DNA from: Streptomyces sp. SKN60
Lineage (GTDB): Bacteria; Actinomycetota; Actinomycetes; Streptomycetales; Streptomycetaceae
Assembly: GCF_026236535.1 (NCBI RefSeq)
Contig: NZ_JAHTMW010000018.1
Location: 62,001-126,000, forward strand
Reading direction: 5' to 3'
Length of the DNA: 64,000 nt
The notes under the pieces were generated by a model. That model did no database searches, had not been told where the DNA came from, and was given only the letters and a program-made list of their open reading frames with translations. Below are positions 16,228-24,958 of this stretch, in pieces. Numbering within the stretch: the first letter of the stretch is position 1; each line of letters starts with the position of its first letter. The position numbers and the translations under genes are program-made.

Positions 16228-17156
16228 ACGCGAACCGCGTCCACGATCAGGTCCCAGAACCCGTCGGCGTCGACGTCCATCGCGACCTCGACGTCGGCGG
16301 GCCGGCCCGTCACCCCGTGCAGGTCCACCACCGTCGCGCCCCGGGTGTGCGTGCCGGTCAGCTCCACGGCCACCGCCGCCCGGGCCAGGCCGACCAGCGT
16401 CGGGTCGATCAGATGGGCGACGGTGAGCGGGTCGTGCAGCGGGGGCGCGTCGAAGCCGAACACCTCGCGGTAGGTGGACGCGAAGTAGGTGAGCAGGTCG
16501 ACGCAGAGGCCGCTCAGCGGGGTGCCGAGCGCGGCGATCCGGGCGACCACCTCCGGGGTGGCCTGCGCCTGGTGGGTCGCGTTGAGTCCGAACATCGTCA
16601 CCGGCAGCCCGCTGCGGAAGACGATGTCCGCCGCCTCCGGGTCGCACAGGATGTTGAACTCGGCGGCGGGCGTGGTGTTTCCGCGCTCCGTCGAACCGCC
16701 CATCAGCACGATCCGCTCGATCCGCCCGGCAAGCTCCGGGTGGGCGAGGAGCAGGACCGCGATGTTGGTGAGCGGCCCGGTCGGTACGAGCGTCACCGGC
16801 GCCGGGTGGGCGAGCAGGGTGTCCCGCACGAGGGTGAGGGCGTCGCGCGGATCCAGCGGCACGTCCGGCTCCCCCGCCGCGAAGCCGGGCCCGTCCAGGC
16901 CGGACGCACCGTGGATGTCCTCGGCGATCCGGCGCGGCCCGTGCAGCGGGCGGTCCCGCCCGGCGGCGATCGGCACGCCCCGGATCCCGGCCACCGAACA
17001 GACCCGGCGGGCGTTGAGCGTGGTCTTCTCCAGCGTCTGGTTGCCCGCGACGGTGGTGATCGCGAGCAGCTCGATCGCGGGATTCGCGGCGGCGAGGAGG
17101 ATGTTGAAGGCGTCGTCGTGACCGGGATCGCAGTCGAGAATCACGGGAACCGGCAT
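16203..17156 (-). CDS. Ribonucleoside hydrolase (IUNH family)
   Basis: This 317-residue enzyme cleaves the N-glycosidic bond of nucleosides in salvage. It has the family Ca2+-binding signature DCDPGHDDAFN (about 8-18), the T-G-P-L-T-N motif at about 128, the NILCDPEAA region and the C-terminal HDPLTVAHLI Ca2+/ribose contact. ATG 17156 gives the standard family length. An ATG at 17174 is possible. It stands alone, converging on the secreted-protein gene. Base preference (purine or pyrimidine) is not resolved. Confidence 0.88.
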   Translation of the reverse strand: MPVPVILDCDPGHDDAFNILLAAANPAIELLAITTVAGNQTLEKTTLNARRVCSVAGIRGVPIAAGRDRPLHGPRRIAEDIHGASGLDGPGFAAGEPDVPLDPRDALTLVRDTLLAHPAPVTLVPTGPLTNIAVLLLAHPELAGRIERIVLMGGSTERGNTTPAAEFNILCDPEAADIVFRSGLPVTMFGLNATHQAQATPEVVARIAALGTPLSGLCVDLLTYFASTYREVFGFDAPPLHDPLTVAHLIDPTLVGLARAAVAVELTGTHTRGATVVDLHGVTGRPADVEVAMDVDADGFWDLIVDAVRVLGGGPAV

Positions 17157-17283
17157 GGCTTCACCGTGCCACATCCGGGGCGGCGGGCGAAGGACGCCGG
17201 GCCCGGGAGCCCAGAGCCCAGCGCGGGCGGGGTGCTGCGCGCCCGGCGGTGTGGGCGGCGGCGGACTTCGCGGCGCGGGAGCG

Positions 17284-18213
17284 CTACAGGGTCCGGCTCG
17301 GCGCCGAACGGGTGCTCCCGCTCCGGTAGTCGGCGAGCGTGCGCTCCGCCCGCCAGCCCTGGGCCTGTGCCCGGGACACGTCAAGGACGACGGAGTGCGC
17401 CAGCTGGTCGACGGCGTAGCGGGTGAGCGCCGGCTCGGCGTGCGGGCGCAGCCGGGCGAGGGTCTGGGCGGCGGTCGCCGCGGTCTGGGCGAGGGGCAGC
17501 GGCAGGTGGCCGATGCGGCCGCGGATGTCGTGGGCGCGCAGCACCGTGCGGATCGCGTCGTCGCGCTCGTACGGGACGGGGTCGGCGATGTTGTACGCGC
17601 CGGGCGGCCAGCCGGCGGCCGTCAGACAGGCGTCGGCGAGGTTCTCGACGGCCGTCAGGCTGAGCCGGACGCTGGGTCCCGGCAGCATCAGCAGCCCGCG
17701 GCGGACGCGGGACAGCAACCGGGGCACCAGGTGCGGGTCGCCGGGCCCGTACACCGCCCGCGGCCGCAGCACCACGGCGCCCGCGGCGAGCGCCAGCGCC
17801 TCGCCGGCCGCTTTGGTGCGGCCGTACGCGTTCAGGTGCCCGCGCACCGGATGGTCCTCGGTGATCCGGGTGCGTCCCGGGCCGGGGGCGTAGACGCTGG
17901 CGCTGCTCACCCACACCACCGGCCGGCCGCCGGCGGCCCGGAGCAGCCGCGCCGTGCCGTCGACGTTGACGGCGTGCAGCGTGGCCTCGGCCGGGGAGCC
18001 GGGCACCGGGTCGCCGACGGCCGCCGCGCAGTGCACGACGAGGTCGGCCCCGGACAGGTCGGGGTCCTCGCGCGTGGCGTCCCAGGGGAGGTGCCGGCCG
18101 ACGGGGCCGGGGCGCCGGCCGACGCACAGGACGTCAGCGCCGCGAGCGGCGGCGGTGGCGGCGACGTGGGAACCGCAGAAGCCGCTGGCGCCGGTGACGG
18201 CGATCGTGGTCAT
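17284..18213 (-). CDS. NAD(P)-dependent reductase, 3beta-HSD/OleD-like
   Basis: This 309-residue extended short-chain dehydrogenase has the Rossmann motif TGASGFCG near the N-terminus (7-14), SSASVYAPG and the catalytic YGRTK. Its relatives include 3beta-hydroxysteroid dehydrogenases and OleD, which reduces a beta-keto acid to the beta-hydroxy acid used for beta-lactone formation. It is the last of five genes chained by overlaps (KAS III, GT2, ligase, P450, reductase), and its ATG overlaps the P450 stop (ATGA). An OleD-type role is inferred from the company of OleA-like and OleC-like genes. A sugar epimerase role is the alternative. Confidence 0.75.
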   Translation of the reverse strand: MTTIAVTGASGFCGSHVAATAAARGADVLCVGRRPGPVGRHLPWDATREDPDLSGADLVVHCAAAVGDPVPGSPAEATLHAVNVDGTARLLRAAGGRPVVWVSSASVYAPGPGRTRITEDHPVRGHLNAYGRTKAAGEALALAAGAVVLRPRAVYGPGDPHLVPRLLSRVRRGLLMLPGPSVRLSLTAVENLADACLTAAGWPPGAYNIADPVPYERDDAIRTVLRAHDIRGRIGHLPLPLAQTAATAAQTLARLRPHAEPALTRYAVDQLAHSVVLDVSRAQAQGWRAERTLADYRSGSTRSAPSRTL

Positions 18214-19382
18214 CGGGGCTCCGGGGATCGGTGACGGTCGTCGGTCGCCCGCACCGTGAGGGAGCGCCAGCCCGGCAGGGCCGCGGTCCGGTCGACGCGG
18301 GCGCCGGTGACGACGGGGCGGTAGGGGGCCAGTGCGGCGAGGGTGTCGTCGAGTTGGGCGCGGGCCAGGCGGGCGCCGGGGCAGGCGTGGCTGCCGGCGC
18401 CGAAGACGAGGTGGGCCACGGCGGGCGGTGCCGGGTGGTGGGCGTCGGGTGGTGCGGCGTGGGCCCGGGCGGCGTGGCGGGCCACCAGGATGAGGCGGTC
18501 TCCGGCTCGTACGGGACAGCCGTCGAGGTCGGCGTCGGCCGCCGCCACGCGCGGCAGCAGCGGGGAGGGGGCGACCACGCGCAGGAGTTCGTCCACCAGG
18601 TCCGGGCGCAGCCGGTCGTCCGCCGCCTGGTCCCACAGGCCTGCGTCGGCGCACCAGGCGGCGGCGCGGGGCAGGGCGGCGACGGTGGTGTTGACGGCGG
18701 CGACGGTGAGCATGGCCCGCAGGGCCGTGTCGCCCGCCTCGTCCGGCCCGCCGGGCGGTTCGAGCAGGGCCTGCAGCCGTGCCGTCGCCGCGGCGGCCGC
18801 CCGTGCGGTGCCGGGCCGTCGGGGCCCGGGGAGGTGGTCGCGTACGGCGGCGGACGCGGCCCGGGCGGCCGCCTCGGCGAGCGCTTCCGGGTCGGCGGTC
18901 GTGCCCAGGAGCGCGCGGACGGTGGCCCCGGCCAGTTCGCGCGCCAGCGGTACGAGGTCGGTTTCGCGGCCCTCGGCGAGCGGGGCGAGCCGGCGGGCCA
19001 GGACGTCCTGCCACACCGGGCGCAGCCGTTCCACCCCGGCGGCGCCGAGGCCGTCGGCGACCGCCCGCCGGGTGGCGCGGTGCCCGGTGCCCTCCTGGTC
19101 GAACAGCGTGCCGCCGGTGGAGAGTTCGCGGGCCGCGCCGCCGGTGGTGCCGGCGGCGGTGCGGTCCAGCGGGATACGGGTGAGGGCCTGGCGGTACGCG
19201 TCGGGGCCGTGCACCAGGACCGCGCCGCCGATCCGGGTGACCGCGCGGCGGCGGGTGGCGGCGAGCAGGGCGAAGAGCACGGGGTGGGAGCGGGTGTAGA
19301 CGCGGCGGTCGCGGCGGCGGGCGGTCCGGAGGGCGGCGGTCACGGCGGCCGGTGGCGGCGGCGTACCGACGGGCACGGTCAT
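18210..19382 (-). CDS. Cytochrome P450
   Basis: This 390-residue soluble-type P450 has the heme-ligand loop FGAGSHACPGARLA with Cys334 and the K-helix E265-L-L-R268. The I-helix (about 226-240, VAAVNTTVAAL) lacks the usual acidic residue before Thr and has Asn231 instead, so oxygen activation may differ or it may use an unusual oxidant or cofactor. It is in a five-gene chain, with ATGA overlaps on both sides (ligase and reductase). It likely oxidises the acyl chain or lactone made by the neighbours. No ferredoxin gene is adjacent. Confidence 0.88.
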   Translation of the reverse strand: MTVPVGTPPPPAAVTAALRTARRRDRRVYTRSHPVLFALLAATRRRAVTRIGGAVLVHGPDAYRQALTRIPLDRTAAGTTGGAARELSTGGTLFDQEGTGHRATRRAVADGLGAAGVERLRPVWQDVLARRLAPLAEGRETDLVPLARELAGATVRALLGTTADPEALAEAAARAASAAVRDHLPGPRRPGTARAAAAATARLQALLEPPGGPDEAGDTALRAMLTVAAVNTTVAALPRAAAWCADAGLWDQAADDRLRPDLVDELLRVVAPSPLLPRVAAADADLDGCPVRAGDRLILVARHAARAHAAPPDAHHPAPPAVAHLVFGAGSHACPGARLARAQLDDTLAALAPYRPVVTGARVDRTAALPGWRSLTVRATDDRHRSPEPR

Positions 19383-20857
19383 CCTCGGCTCCGTTCAAGC
19401 AGGCGCCTCGCGGCGAGGCGCGCCGTCGCGGCGCGGTCCGGCTTCAGGGAGCGGCCGGAGAGCGGGATGTCGGCGAGGAGCACCGCGTCCGGCCGGGCGG
19501 TGCCCATGCGCTCCAGCGGCCCGGCCAGGGCCGCCCGCAGCGCCTCGCGTTCCGCGCCGGCGCTCGGCTGGACGACGGCGACCAGGCGTTCGTCGCCGTC
19601 GCCGGCGGGTACGCCCACGAGGAGGGCCAGTTCGACGCCGGGGACGTGGAGCCCGGGCTCGTACAGACCGGGATAGATGTTCTCGGCGTGGCGCAGGATC
19701 ATGTCCTTGCGGCGGCCTTCGAGGACGATCCGGCCGTGGTCGAGGCGTGCGCGGTCGCCGGTGGGGACCCAGGGGTCGGGGTCCTCGCCGAGGTAGCGGT
19801 CGCGGGCGGCGGGGCCGGACAGGAGCAGTTCGCCGGAGGCGTCGGTCTTGGCCGTCACGCCCGGCAGGGGCGTGCCGACGAGGTCTCCGTCGCCGGTGAA
19901 GGCGGCCTTGTCGGCCTGTTCGACGGCCGCGGCCGGGAACAGTTCGGTCAGCGCGTAGACGCCCCAGGCCTCGTCCGCGCCGGCGCGCTTGACGCGGGTG
20001 AGGAGGTCGGTGCTCGCCGGGGCCGATCCGGTCCACACGCGGCCGGTGAACCGGCCGCCGCCGGCGAGGAGCCGCCGGATCTGCGGCGGCGTCAGATAGG
20101 TGGCCTGCGGGGCGAGCCGATGCAGCTGGCGGCGCAGGACGGGTACGGAGCGGGCGGGCAGCGCGACCGGTGCGCCGCTCGCGAGGGACGGCAGCAGGAC
20201 GAAGAAGGTGCCGCCGAGGACGGGCCGCCCGGCTCGGGGCCGTACCAGCTCGGCCACCGTCGTCATGCCGGCGGCCAGCGAGGAGCGGGTGTGGACGACG
20301 GCGCGGGGCCGTGCGGTGGTGCCCGAGGTGAAGACGATGACGGCGTCGCCGTCCTCGTCGACCGGGGGCGGCAGCGGCCCGGTCCGCGGGCCGGTCTCCA
20401 GGGCGGGGGCGCAGCCGGGCAGTCGGGGCCCGAGCGTGGCCACCGGCCCGAGCTCCGCGAGGTCCGGCAGGGCCAGGCGGGCGCGGCGGGCGAGCGGGCG
20501 GGCCCAGCCGGCGACGGCCTGGGCGGTGGCGTCGGCGAGGACGAGGTCGGGGCGGGCCAGGGCGAGCCGGGCGCGCAGCAGGTCGGGTCCGGCGCCGGGG
20601 TCGAGCACCGCGGCCCGGGCGCCGAGCCGGTGCAGGGCGAGCATCACGGCGAGGGCGCGGGGCCCGGGGCGCACGGCGACGCCGACGGTGCTGCCGCGTC
20701 CGATGCCCCGCCCGTGCAGGGCGGTGGTGCAGTGGTCGGCGAGGTCGGCCAGATCGCCGAAGGTGGCCTTGGTGCGTACGGCGCCGGTGCGGGTGGTGCC
20801 GAGGACGGCGGGCCGCTCGGGGTGGCGGCGCAGGGTGCGCGCGAGGGTGTCGAGCAT
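19379..20857 (-). CDS. Adenylate-forming ligase, OleC-like
   Basis: This 492-residue AMP-binding protein has P-loop FTSGTTARPRAVVHT, the aromatic-TE motif YALTELFPA, the TGDRARLD motif and the hinge region GRRKDMILRHAENIYPGLYEP. It lacks a carrier domain. In OleC, the same fold converts a 2-alkyl-3-hydroxyacid into a beta-lactone. FadD-type acyl-CoA/acyl-AMP ligases are the alternative. It is translationally coupled upstream to the GT2 gene (TGATG) and downstream to the P450 (ATGA). The final catalytic Lys is likely the one in SGRSLKPDRAATARL. Confidence 0.78.
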   Translation of the reverse strand: MLDTLARTLRRHPERPAVLGTTRTGAVRTKATFGDLADLADHCTTALHGRGIGRGSTVGVAVRPGPRALAVMLALHRLGARAAVLDPGAGPDLLRARLALARPDLVLADATAQAVAGWARPLARRARLALPDLAELGPVATLGPRLPGCAPALETGPRTGPLPPPVDEDGDAVIVFTSGTTARPRAVVHTRSSLAAGMTTVAELVRPRAGRPVLGGTFFVLLPSLASGAPVALPARSVPVLRRQLHRLAPQATYLTPPQIRRLLAGGGRFTGRVWTGSAPASTDLLTRVKRAGADEAWGVYALTELFPAAAVEQADKAAFTGDGDLVGTPLPGVTAKTDASGELLLSGPAARDRYLGEDPDPWVPTGDRARLDHGRIVLEGRRKDMILRHAENIYPGLYEPGLHVPGVELALLVGVPAGDGDERLVAVVQPSAGAEREALRAALAGPLERMGTARPDAVLLADIPLSGRSLKPDRAATARLAARRLLERSRG

Positions 20858-21597
20858 CAGCGCGGGTCCTCTCCGTGGTGGCCGGGGCCCCGGTCGAGGT
20901 ACCAGCGGGCGGTGCCGACGAGGCCGTAGGCGCGCAGTCGGCGGGTGGAGTTCTCCACGACCATGTCGCGGGCGTGGACGATGGCGGTGGTGTGGCGGCG
21001 GACCCGGTTGAGGAAGAGCCGGTCGGTGGGGGAGGGGCGGCGCGGCATGCCGCCGACGGCTTCGTACAGGGCGGCGGTGACCGCCATGTTGTTGCCGGCG
21101 TGCATCCGGTACGGGGCGAGGTAGCCGTGGCGGCGGTGGTGGGCGGGGCGTATGCGGCCGAAGAACGCGGCGACGCGGACCAGTGCGCGGAAGGCGGCCC
21201 GGCCGAGCGGCCCGTGCTCGTCGCGGCGGGCGTCGATGCGGCCGCAGACGAGTCCGGCGCCGTGCCGCAGGGCGGCGCGGGCGCCGGCGGTCCAGCCGGG
21301 GTGCGGCAGGCAGTCGGCGTCGGTGCGGGCGAGGTGGGTCGCGCCGTGCTCGATCGCGTAGCGGAAGCCGGTGTCGACGGCGCAGCCGACGCCCTTCTCC
21401 GGTTCGCGCAGCACGTGGACGGGGAAGGGCGCCCAGCGCGCGAACTCGTGGGCGACGTCGGCGGTGTTGTCGCTGGAGGCGTTGTCCACGACGACGAGGG
21501 TGAAGTCACGGTCGTGCTGGTCCGCGAGGGCCTCCAGGGTGCCGCCGATGCGCGCGGCTTCCTGGTGCGCGGGCACCACCACCCACAGGGCGTTCAT
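20857..21597 (-). CDS. Family 2 glycosyltransferase
   Basis: This 246-residue GT-A enzyme has the nucleotide-binding start VVVPAHQEAARIGGTLEAL, DNASSDNT and the metal-binding ARTDADCLPHPGW. No obvious membrane helix is present, so it is likely a soluble or peripheral transferase. ATG 21597 overlaps the KAS III stop (ATGA). Because of the KAS III frameshift, the upstream reading frame also runs directly into this gene, so a KAS-GT fusion could be made. It probably glycosylates the lipid or lactone product of the cluster. Sugar donor unknown. Confidence 0.85.
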   Translation of the reverse strand: MNALWVVVPAHQEAARIGGTLEALADQHDRDFTLVVVDNASSDNTADVAHEFARWAPFPVHVLREPEKGVGCAVDTGFRYAIEHGATHLARTDADCLPHPGWTAGARAALRHGAGLVCGRIDARRDEHGPLGRAAFRALVRVAAFFGRIRPAHHRRHGYLAPYRMHAGNNMAVTAALYEAVGGMPRRPSPTDRLFLNRVRRHTTAIVHARDMVVENSTRRLRAYGLVGTARWYLDRGPGHHGEDPR

Positions 21598-22623
21598 GCC
21601 TTCTCCCAGACCATCGTCATGATGCTCACGCCGCCGCCGAGTCCGACGAACAGGACCCGGTCGCCTGGGCGCAACCGCTCGTGGACGCGGTCGAGTTGGA
21701 CGCCGAGTGTGGCGCTGGCCATGGCCGAGCTCGGGGACCGTGACGACGAGCCGGTCCCGGGGGACGCCGGTGAGCTCCACGAACCGGTCCAGGTACGGCA
21801 CGGTGACCTGGTGCACGAGCACGTACCGGAAGTCGTCCCAGGCGAGGCCGGTGCGCTGGCGCATCCGGTCGAGCACCGAGGTGCCGACCTTCTCGAACAC
21901 CTCGCGCAGTTCGCCGCCGTCGCCGTGGAAGTACGTGTGCTCGTCGCCGCGGGGGTGACGGGAGCCGCCGCCGAAGATGCCGCCGACCGACCAGTGCTCG
22001 GAGTGCGTCTCGGTGTCCACGTCGAGGATGCCGCCGTGGTCCACCACCTCCAGGACCACCGCGGCCCCGGCGTCGCCGAAGGTGTAGCCGGCGAACCCGT
22101 CGCGGAGCTGGCCGGCGCCGGACGGGGCGTACCGCACGGCACGGCTCGGGGTCTCCCCCGTGACGACCAGGGCGCGTCGGGCGCGGCCTGCGAGGATCAA
22201 CGCGCGGGCAGTGTCGATGCCGTTGACGAAGCTGTTGCACGCGTTCGTGACGTCCAACGCGTGAGCCCGGGAGCCGAGTTCGGCCTGGACGATGTGCGCG
22301 GTCGCCGGCTCGACGACGTCCCGCGTGGCCGAGGCGAACACCAGCAGATCCACGTCGTACGGCACGAGCCCGGCCCGCTCAAGCGCCGCACGCCCGGCCC
22401 GCACCGCGAGCGTCGAGGCGTACTCCCCCTCCCCGACCGCCCGGCGGGTCTCGATCCCGGTGACCCTTTCGAGCATCCGCGCGGGCAGCGAAAGGCCGGA
22501 GGCGGCGGTGATCCGGTCCTGAAGCCGACACGACGTCACTTCCCGCTCGGGAAGGGCGGATGCCACCGCGGTGATACCCACCCGGCGCGTTGTCGGGGCG
22601 GGAGCAGCATGGTCTGTGTCCAT
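21594..22623 (-). pseudogene. KAS III (OleA/FabH-like) condensing enzyme, frameshifted at the catalytic Asn
   Basis: Restored, this is a 343-residue ketoacyl synthase III-type enzyme with Cys129 (DVTNACNSF) and His271 (VLVHQVTVPYLD). After ...VTVPELG (residue 300) the frame breaks. The expected continuation N-MASATLGVQL starts one frame over at 21722. A single C (21723) remains where an AAC codon would be, i.e. two bases are missing, and the lost codon is the catalytic Asn of the Cys-His-Asn triad. The downstream 42 codons up to 21594 are otherwise intact and overlap the GT2 start. The unshifted frame continues without stop through GT2 (588 codons in total). It could be a sequencing error, a recent mutation or recoding. 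The start is ATG 22623. Confidence 0.8.
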
Positions 22624-22672
22624 GCGCAGGACGCTACGAGCGGGGCGGGACGGGCCGCCTGAGCGCTGCTAC

Positions 22673-23527
22673 TCAACCGTGCGTAGGTAGGCGCGCAGGT
22701 GTTCGGGGCGAGTCGTGCCGGGCGCGCACGGTGGGCAGCACGGCGCAGTCCTCGGTCGCGGCCAGGCCTGCGCCGAGCGCCAGGAGCGACAGCAGCCGCA
22801 CCGGGCGTCCGGTGACGGCAGCGGCCTCCGTCTTGTGATGGCCGTCGAGGAGGAAGTGGGTGAGGCCCCAGTGCCGGTAGTGGTCGGCCGCCGAGCCGGA
22901 GGCGGGTTCGCACACGTCGAGCGTGGACACCGCGACTGCCGTCGGGACCGCTCCCCCGCCCATGAGCTCCGCGTACTCCGCTACGCGCTGCCGCTCGTTC
23001 CACGTCGGCGGCACCAGGGGGACGACGAACTCGTAGAGGTGGGCGAACGCGTCGACCGCGGTCTCGAAGGTCCGGTAGTACGGCGTGTGCGGATATTCCG
23101 GCAGCCCCCAGAACTGGTCGAGCCCCCAGGTGTCCACCTGCTCGCCGCTGAAGTAGTCGCCGTCCCGCCCGGGGACGGTGAGCCGGGGTTCGACCTGGAG
23201 CAGCATCGGAAGGTAGTCACCCTCCGGCAGCAGGGCGGCGAACGCGTCGATCACACCGTCGGCGACCAATGCGTCCAGACCGGGCGGTGTGCCGGTGAGC
23301 CGATCCCGCGCGGTCTCCAGTGAGAGCGTCTGGCAGGCGGTCTCCAGCCTCCGGAACAGGAACGGGCATGTCCCGCACCAGTTGCTCAGCTCGAAGGCCG
23401 GGTCCCCGTCGACCACGAGCAACCTGCGCCCCGGCCCGCCGCCGGCCCCCCGCTGCTCCTCCTCGAACCGCAGTCGCGCCTGCGGGGCGGGAACACCGAG
23501 CCGGCGGGGAGCACTGCTGTGGATCAT
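22673..23527 (-). CDS. Uncharacterised protein with CxxC motif
   Basis: This protein of about 284 residues belongs to no family I can name. It has an N-terminal strand region (RLRFEEEQRG, LLVVDGDPAFELSNWCGTCPFLFRRLE) with a CxxC pair that could be redox-active or metal-binding. Later segments are aromatic-rich (YFSGEQVDTWGLDQFWGLPEYPHTPYYRTF), and a HWGLTHFLLDGHHKTEAA stretch could hold catalytic or metal His residues. ATG 23527 is used. A GTG at 23563 would add 12 residues, and neither has a strong ribosome binding site. It lies 49 bp upstream of the KAS III gene on the same strand and may be in the same transcript. Confidence 0.65.
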   Translation of the reverse strand: MIHSSAPRRLGVPAPQARLRFEEEQRGAGGGPGRRLLVVDGDPAFELSNWCGTCPFLFRRLETACQTLSLETARDRLTGTPPGLDALVADGVIDAFAALLPEGDYLPMLLQVEPRLTVPGRDGDYFSGEQVDTWGLDQFWGLPEYPHTPYYRTFETAVDAFAHLYEFVVPLVPPTWNERQRVAEYAELMGGGAVPTAVAVSTLDVCEPASGSAADHYRHWGLTHFLLDGHHKTEAAAVTGRPVRLLSLLALGAGLAATEDCAVLPTVRARHDSPRTPARLPTHG

Positions 23528-23646
23528 CACGCGCCGACGGTACGGGAGCGCACGGACGGACACCAGCCTGATCGCTCCGGTCGAGCGGAATCCTCGGCCC
23601 TCGACTGAGCTGCGGGAACGCCACGGGGGTACGGGGGTACGGGTCC

Positions 23647-24526
23647 ATGGGCATGCGGGCCTGCGCGGGTGGTGCGGGGGACGGCGAGTGCGGACCCGAC
23701 ACGTTGGTGCCGCTCGGTGAGGCGGTCGACTTCGGTTCGCCCGGGCTGGTCGAGGCGCTTCTGGACCACCGGCTCCTGGGCCGGTACTCCACGGCCCGGC
23801 TCCGCGAGGCGCGGGAGTTCGCGCGCGGCCGGCACGAGGCGGGGGTCGAGGCCGAACTCCGGCGGCGTGCGGGCTCGGGGGAAGCCCCTGTCCGCGCCCG
23901 GGTCCGGGACGACGAGTACTGCACCGTCGGGGAACTCGCGCCCGCAGGCATGACCGTACGGGACGGGCACGGGGCGATCCTCACGCGCCTGGAGGAGCTG
24001 CTCGGGATCCGTGCCTCGTTCGACGAGCTCATGGCACGGGCGTTGGAGCAGGACCAGGACCACAGCGCCTGGTGGGCGTCCACCATCCTCCTGGGGAACC
24101 GGCGCGACGAGGAGACCTGGGCCGCCGCTCTGGCCCTGCGCACGCCTCCCGACCCGGCACACCGGCTGTTCGGGGGCGGGGGTGTTGAGGCTGGTCCATC
24201 TCTTCGACGACAGCGAGGCGGACGCGTTCGCCGTCCCCGCCCTGGAGCTCTTCGTCCCGTGGGCGGCGGAGGAAGCGGACCTCGCCGTCCCCATCGAGGT
24301 GCTGCTCGCGCTGGGAGAGCACGCCGACGCGCGGGCGGCCACGGCGCTCCTCCCCCATGCCGGCCATCCAGACCCCCGTGTACGGCATGCGGTGGCCAAC
24401 GGACTCGGCACCTCGCCGGAGCCGACCGCCCTCGCCGAGGAGGTCCGCGAGGCGTTGCTGGTGCTGATGAAGGAGACCTGCCTCGGCGCGGCGTGGCGCT
24501 ACGAGTGGCGCCGCGACGGCCGCTGA
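23647..24526 (+). pseudogene. HEAT-repeat-like protein, frameshifted in a G-run
   Basis: The first part (to ...DPAHRLFG, about residue 177) and the second part (VLRLVHLFDDSEADAFAVPALELF... to the stop at 24526) are both coding in composition but lie in different frames. The break is in GGGGGCGGGGG at 24172-24182. Removal of one G would restore about 292 residues. The C-terminal part has Ala/Leu-rich helices with HPDPRVRHAVANGL, typical of HEAT/PBS-lyase-like repeats used for protein contacts. The start is ATG 23647 (or 23653). A homopolymer error in assembly is as likely as a real mutation. Confidence 0.7.
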
Positions 24527-24958
24527 GCCCCGCGCGGGCGACCGCGTCTCGCCGAACGGGACCCGGCGCCGTCGGCCTACCGTGAACGCGTGTCGAGCCG
24601 TGTCACACCGCCCTCGACGGGCCTTGCCGCGTGAGCAGCGCGTCGCGTGATCACGCAGGCGTGGCGGTACTACGCCTCCGCCCGCCAGGCCTGGGGCGCG
24701 CAGCGGTCTGGCTGCCGCCGCTGGTCTCGGTGCTGCTCCTCGACGGCATCCTGCTGGTGCCGGTCAGCTCCGGATGATGGACGCGGAGGGCGGGCCCCGG
24801 CCGGAGCCGCTCGCTCCGTGACCCGAACGGCCCCGGCACGGCGCGTTCCGCCCGCACGGCCCGGAGCATGGAAGGAAGCGGCGGCACCGCTTCCGTACCA
24901 CCGCCCTCACCGCCGCCCGCCCCCGTCCCGCCCCCGCCTCCCACGGAAGGGTCCGGCC
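24527..24958. other. 432-bp gap without a convincing gene
   Basis: The stretch between the HEAT-like gene and the methyltransferase contains a palindromic CGTGATCACG near 24646. It also has a 39-codon GTG frame (24661-24777) encoding a hydrophobic tail (AVWLPPLVSVLLLDGILL). That frame has no ribosome binding site and may be a relic. The methyltransferase leader has GGAAGGG at 24945-24951. No tRNA or strong hairpin was seen. Confidence 0.4.

Noticed and set aside
16317..17426. Long plus-strand reading frames antisense to the nucleoside hydrolase and similar long antisense frames across the window
   Set aside because: High G+C DNA yields long open antisense frames; these have low-complexity Arg/Gly/Pro-rich translations, no family motifs and no ribosome binding sites.
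24661..24777. 39-codon frame with hydrophobic tail
   Set aside because: GTG start without ribosome binding site and no coupling to neighbours; kept only as part of the gap description.
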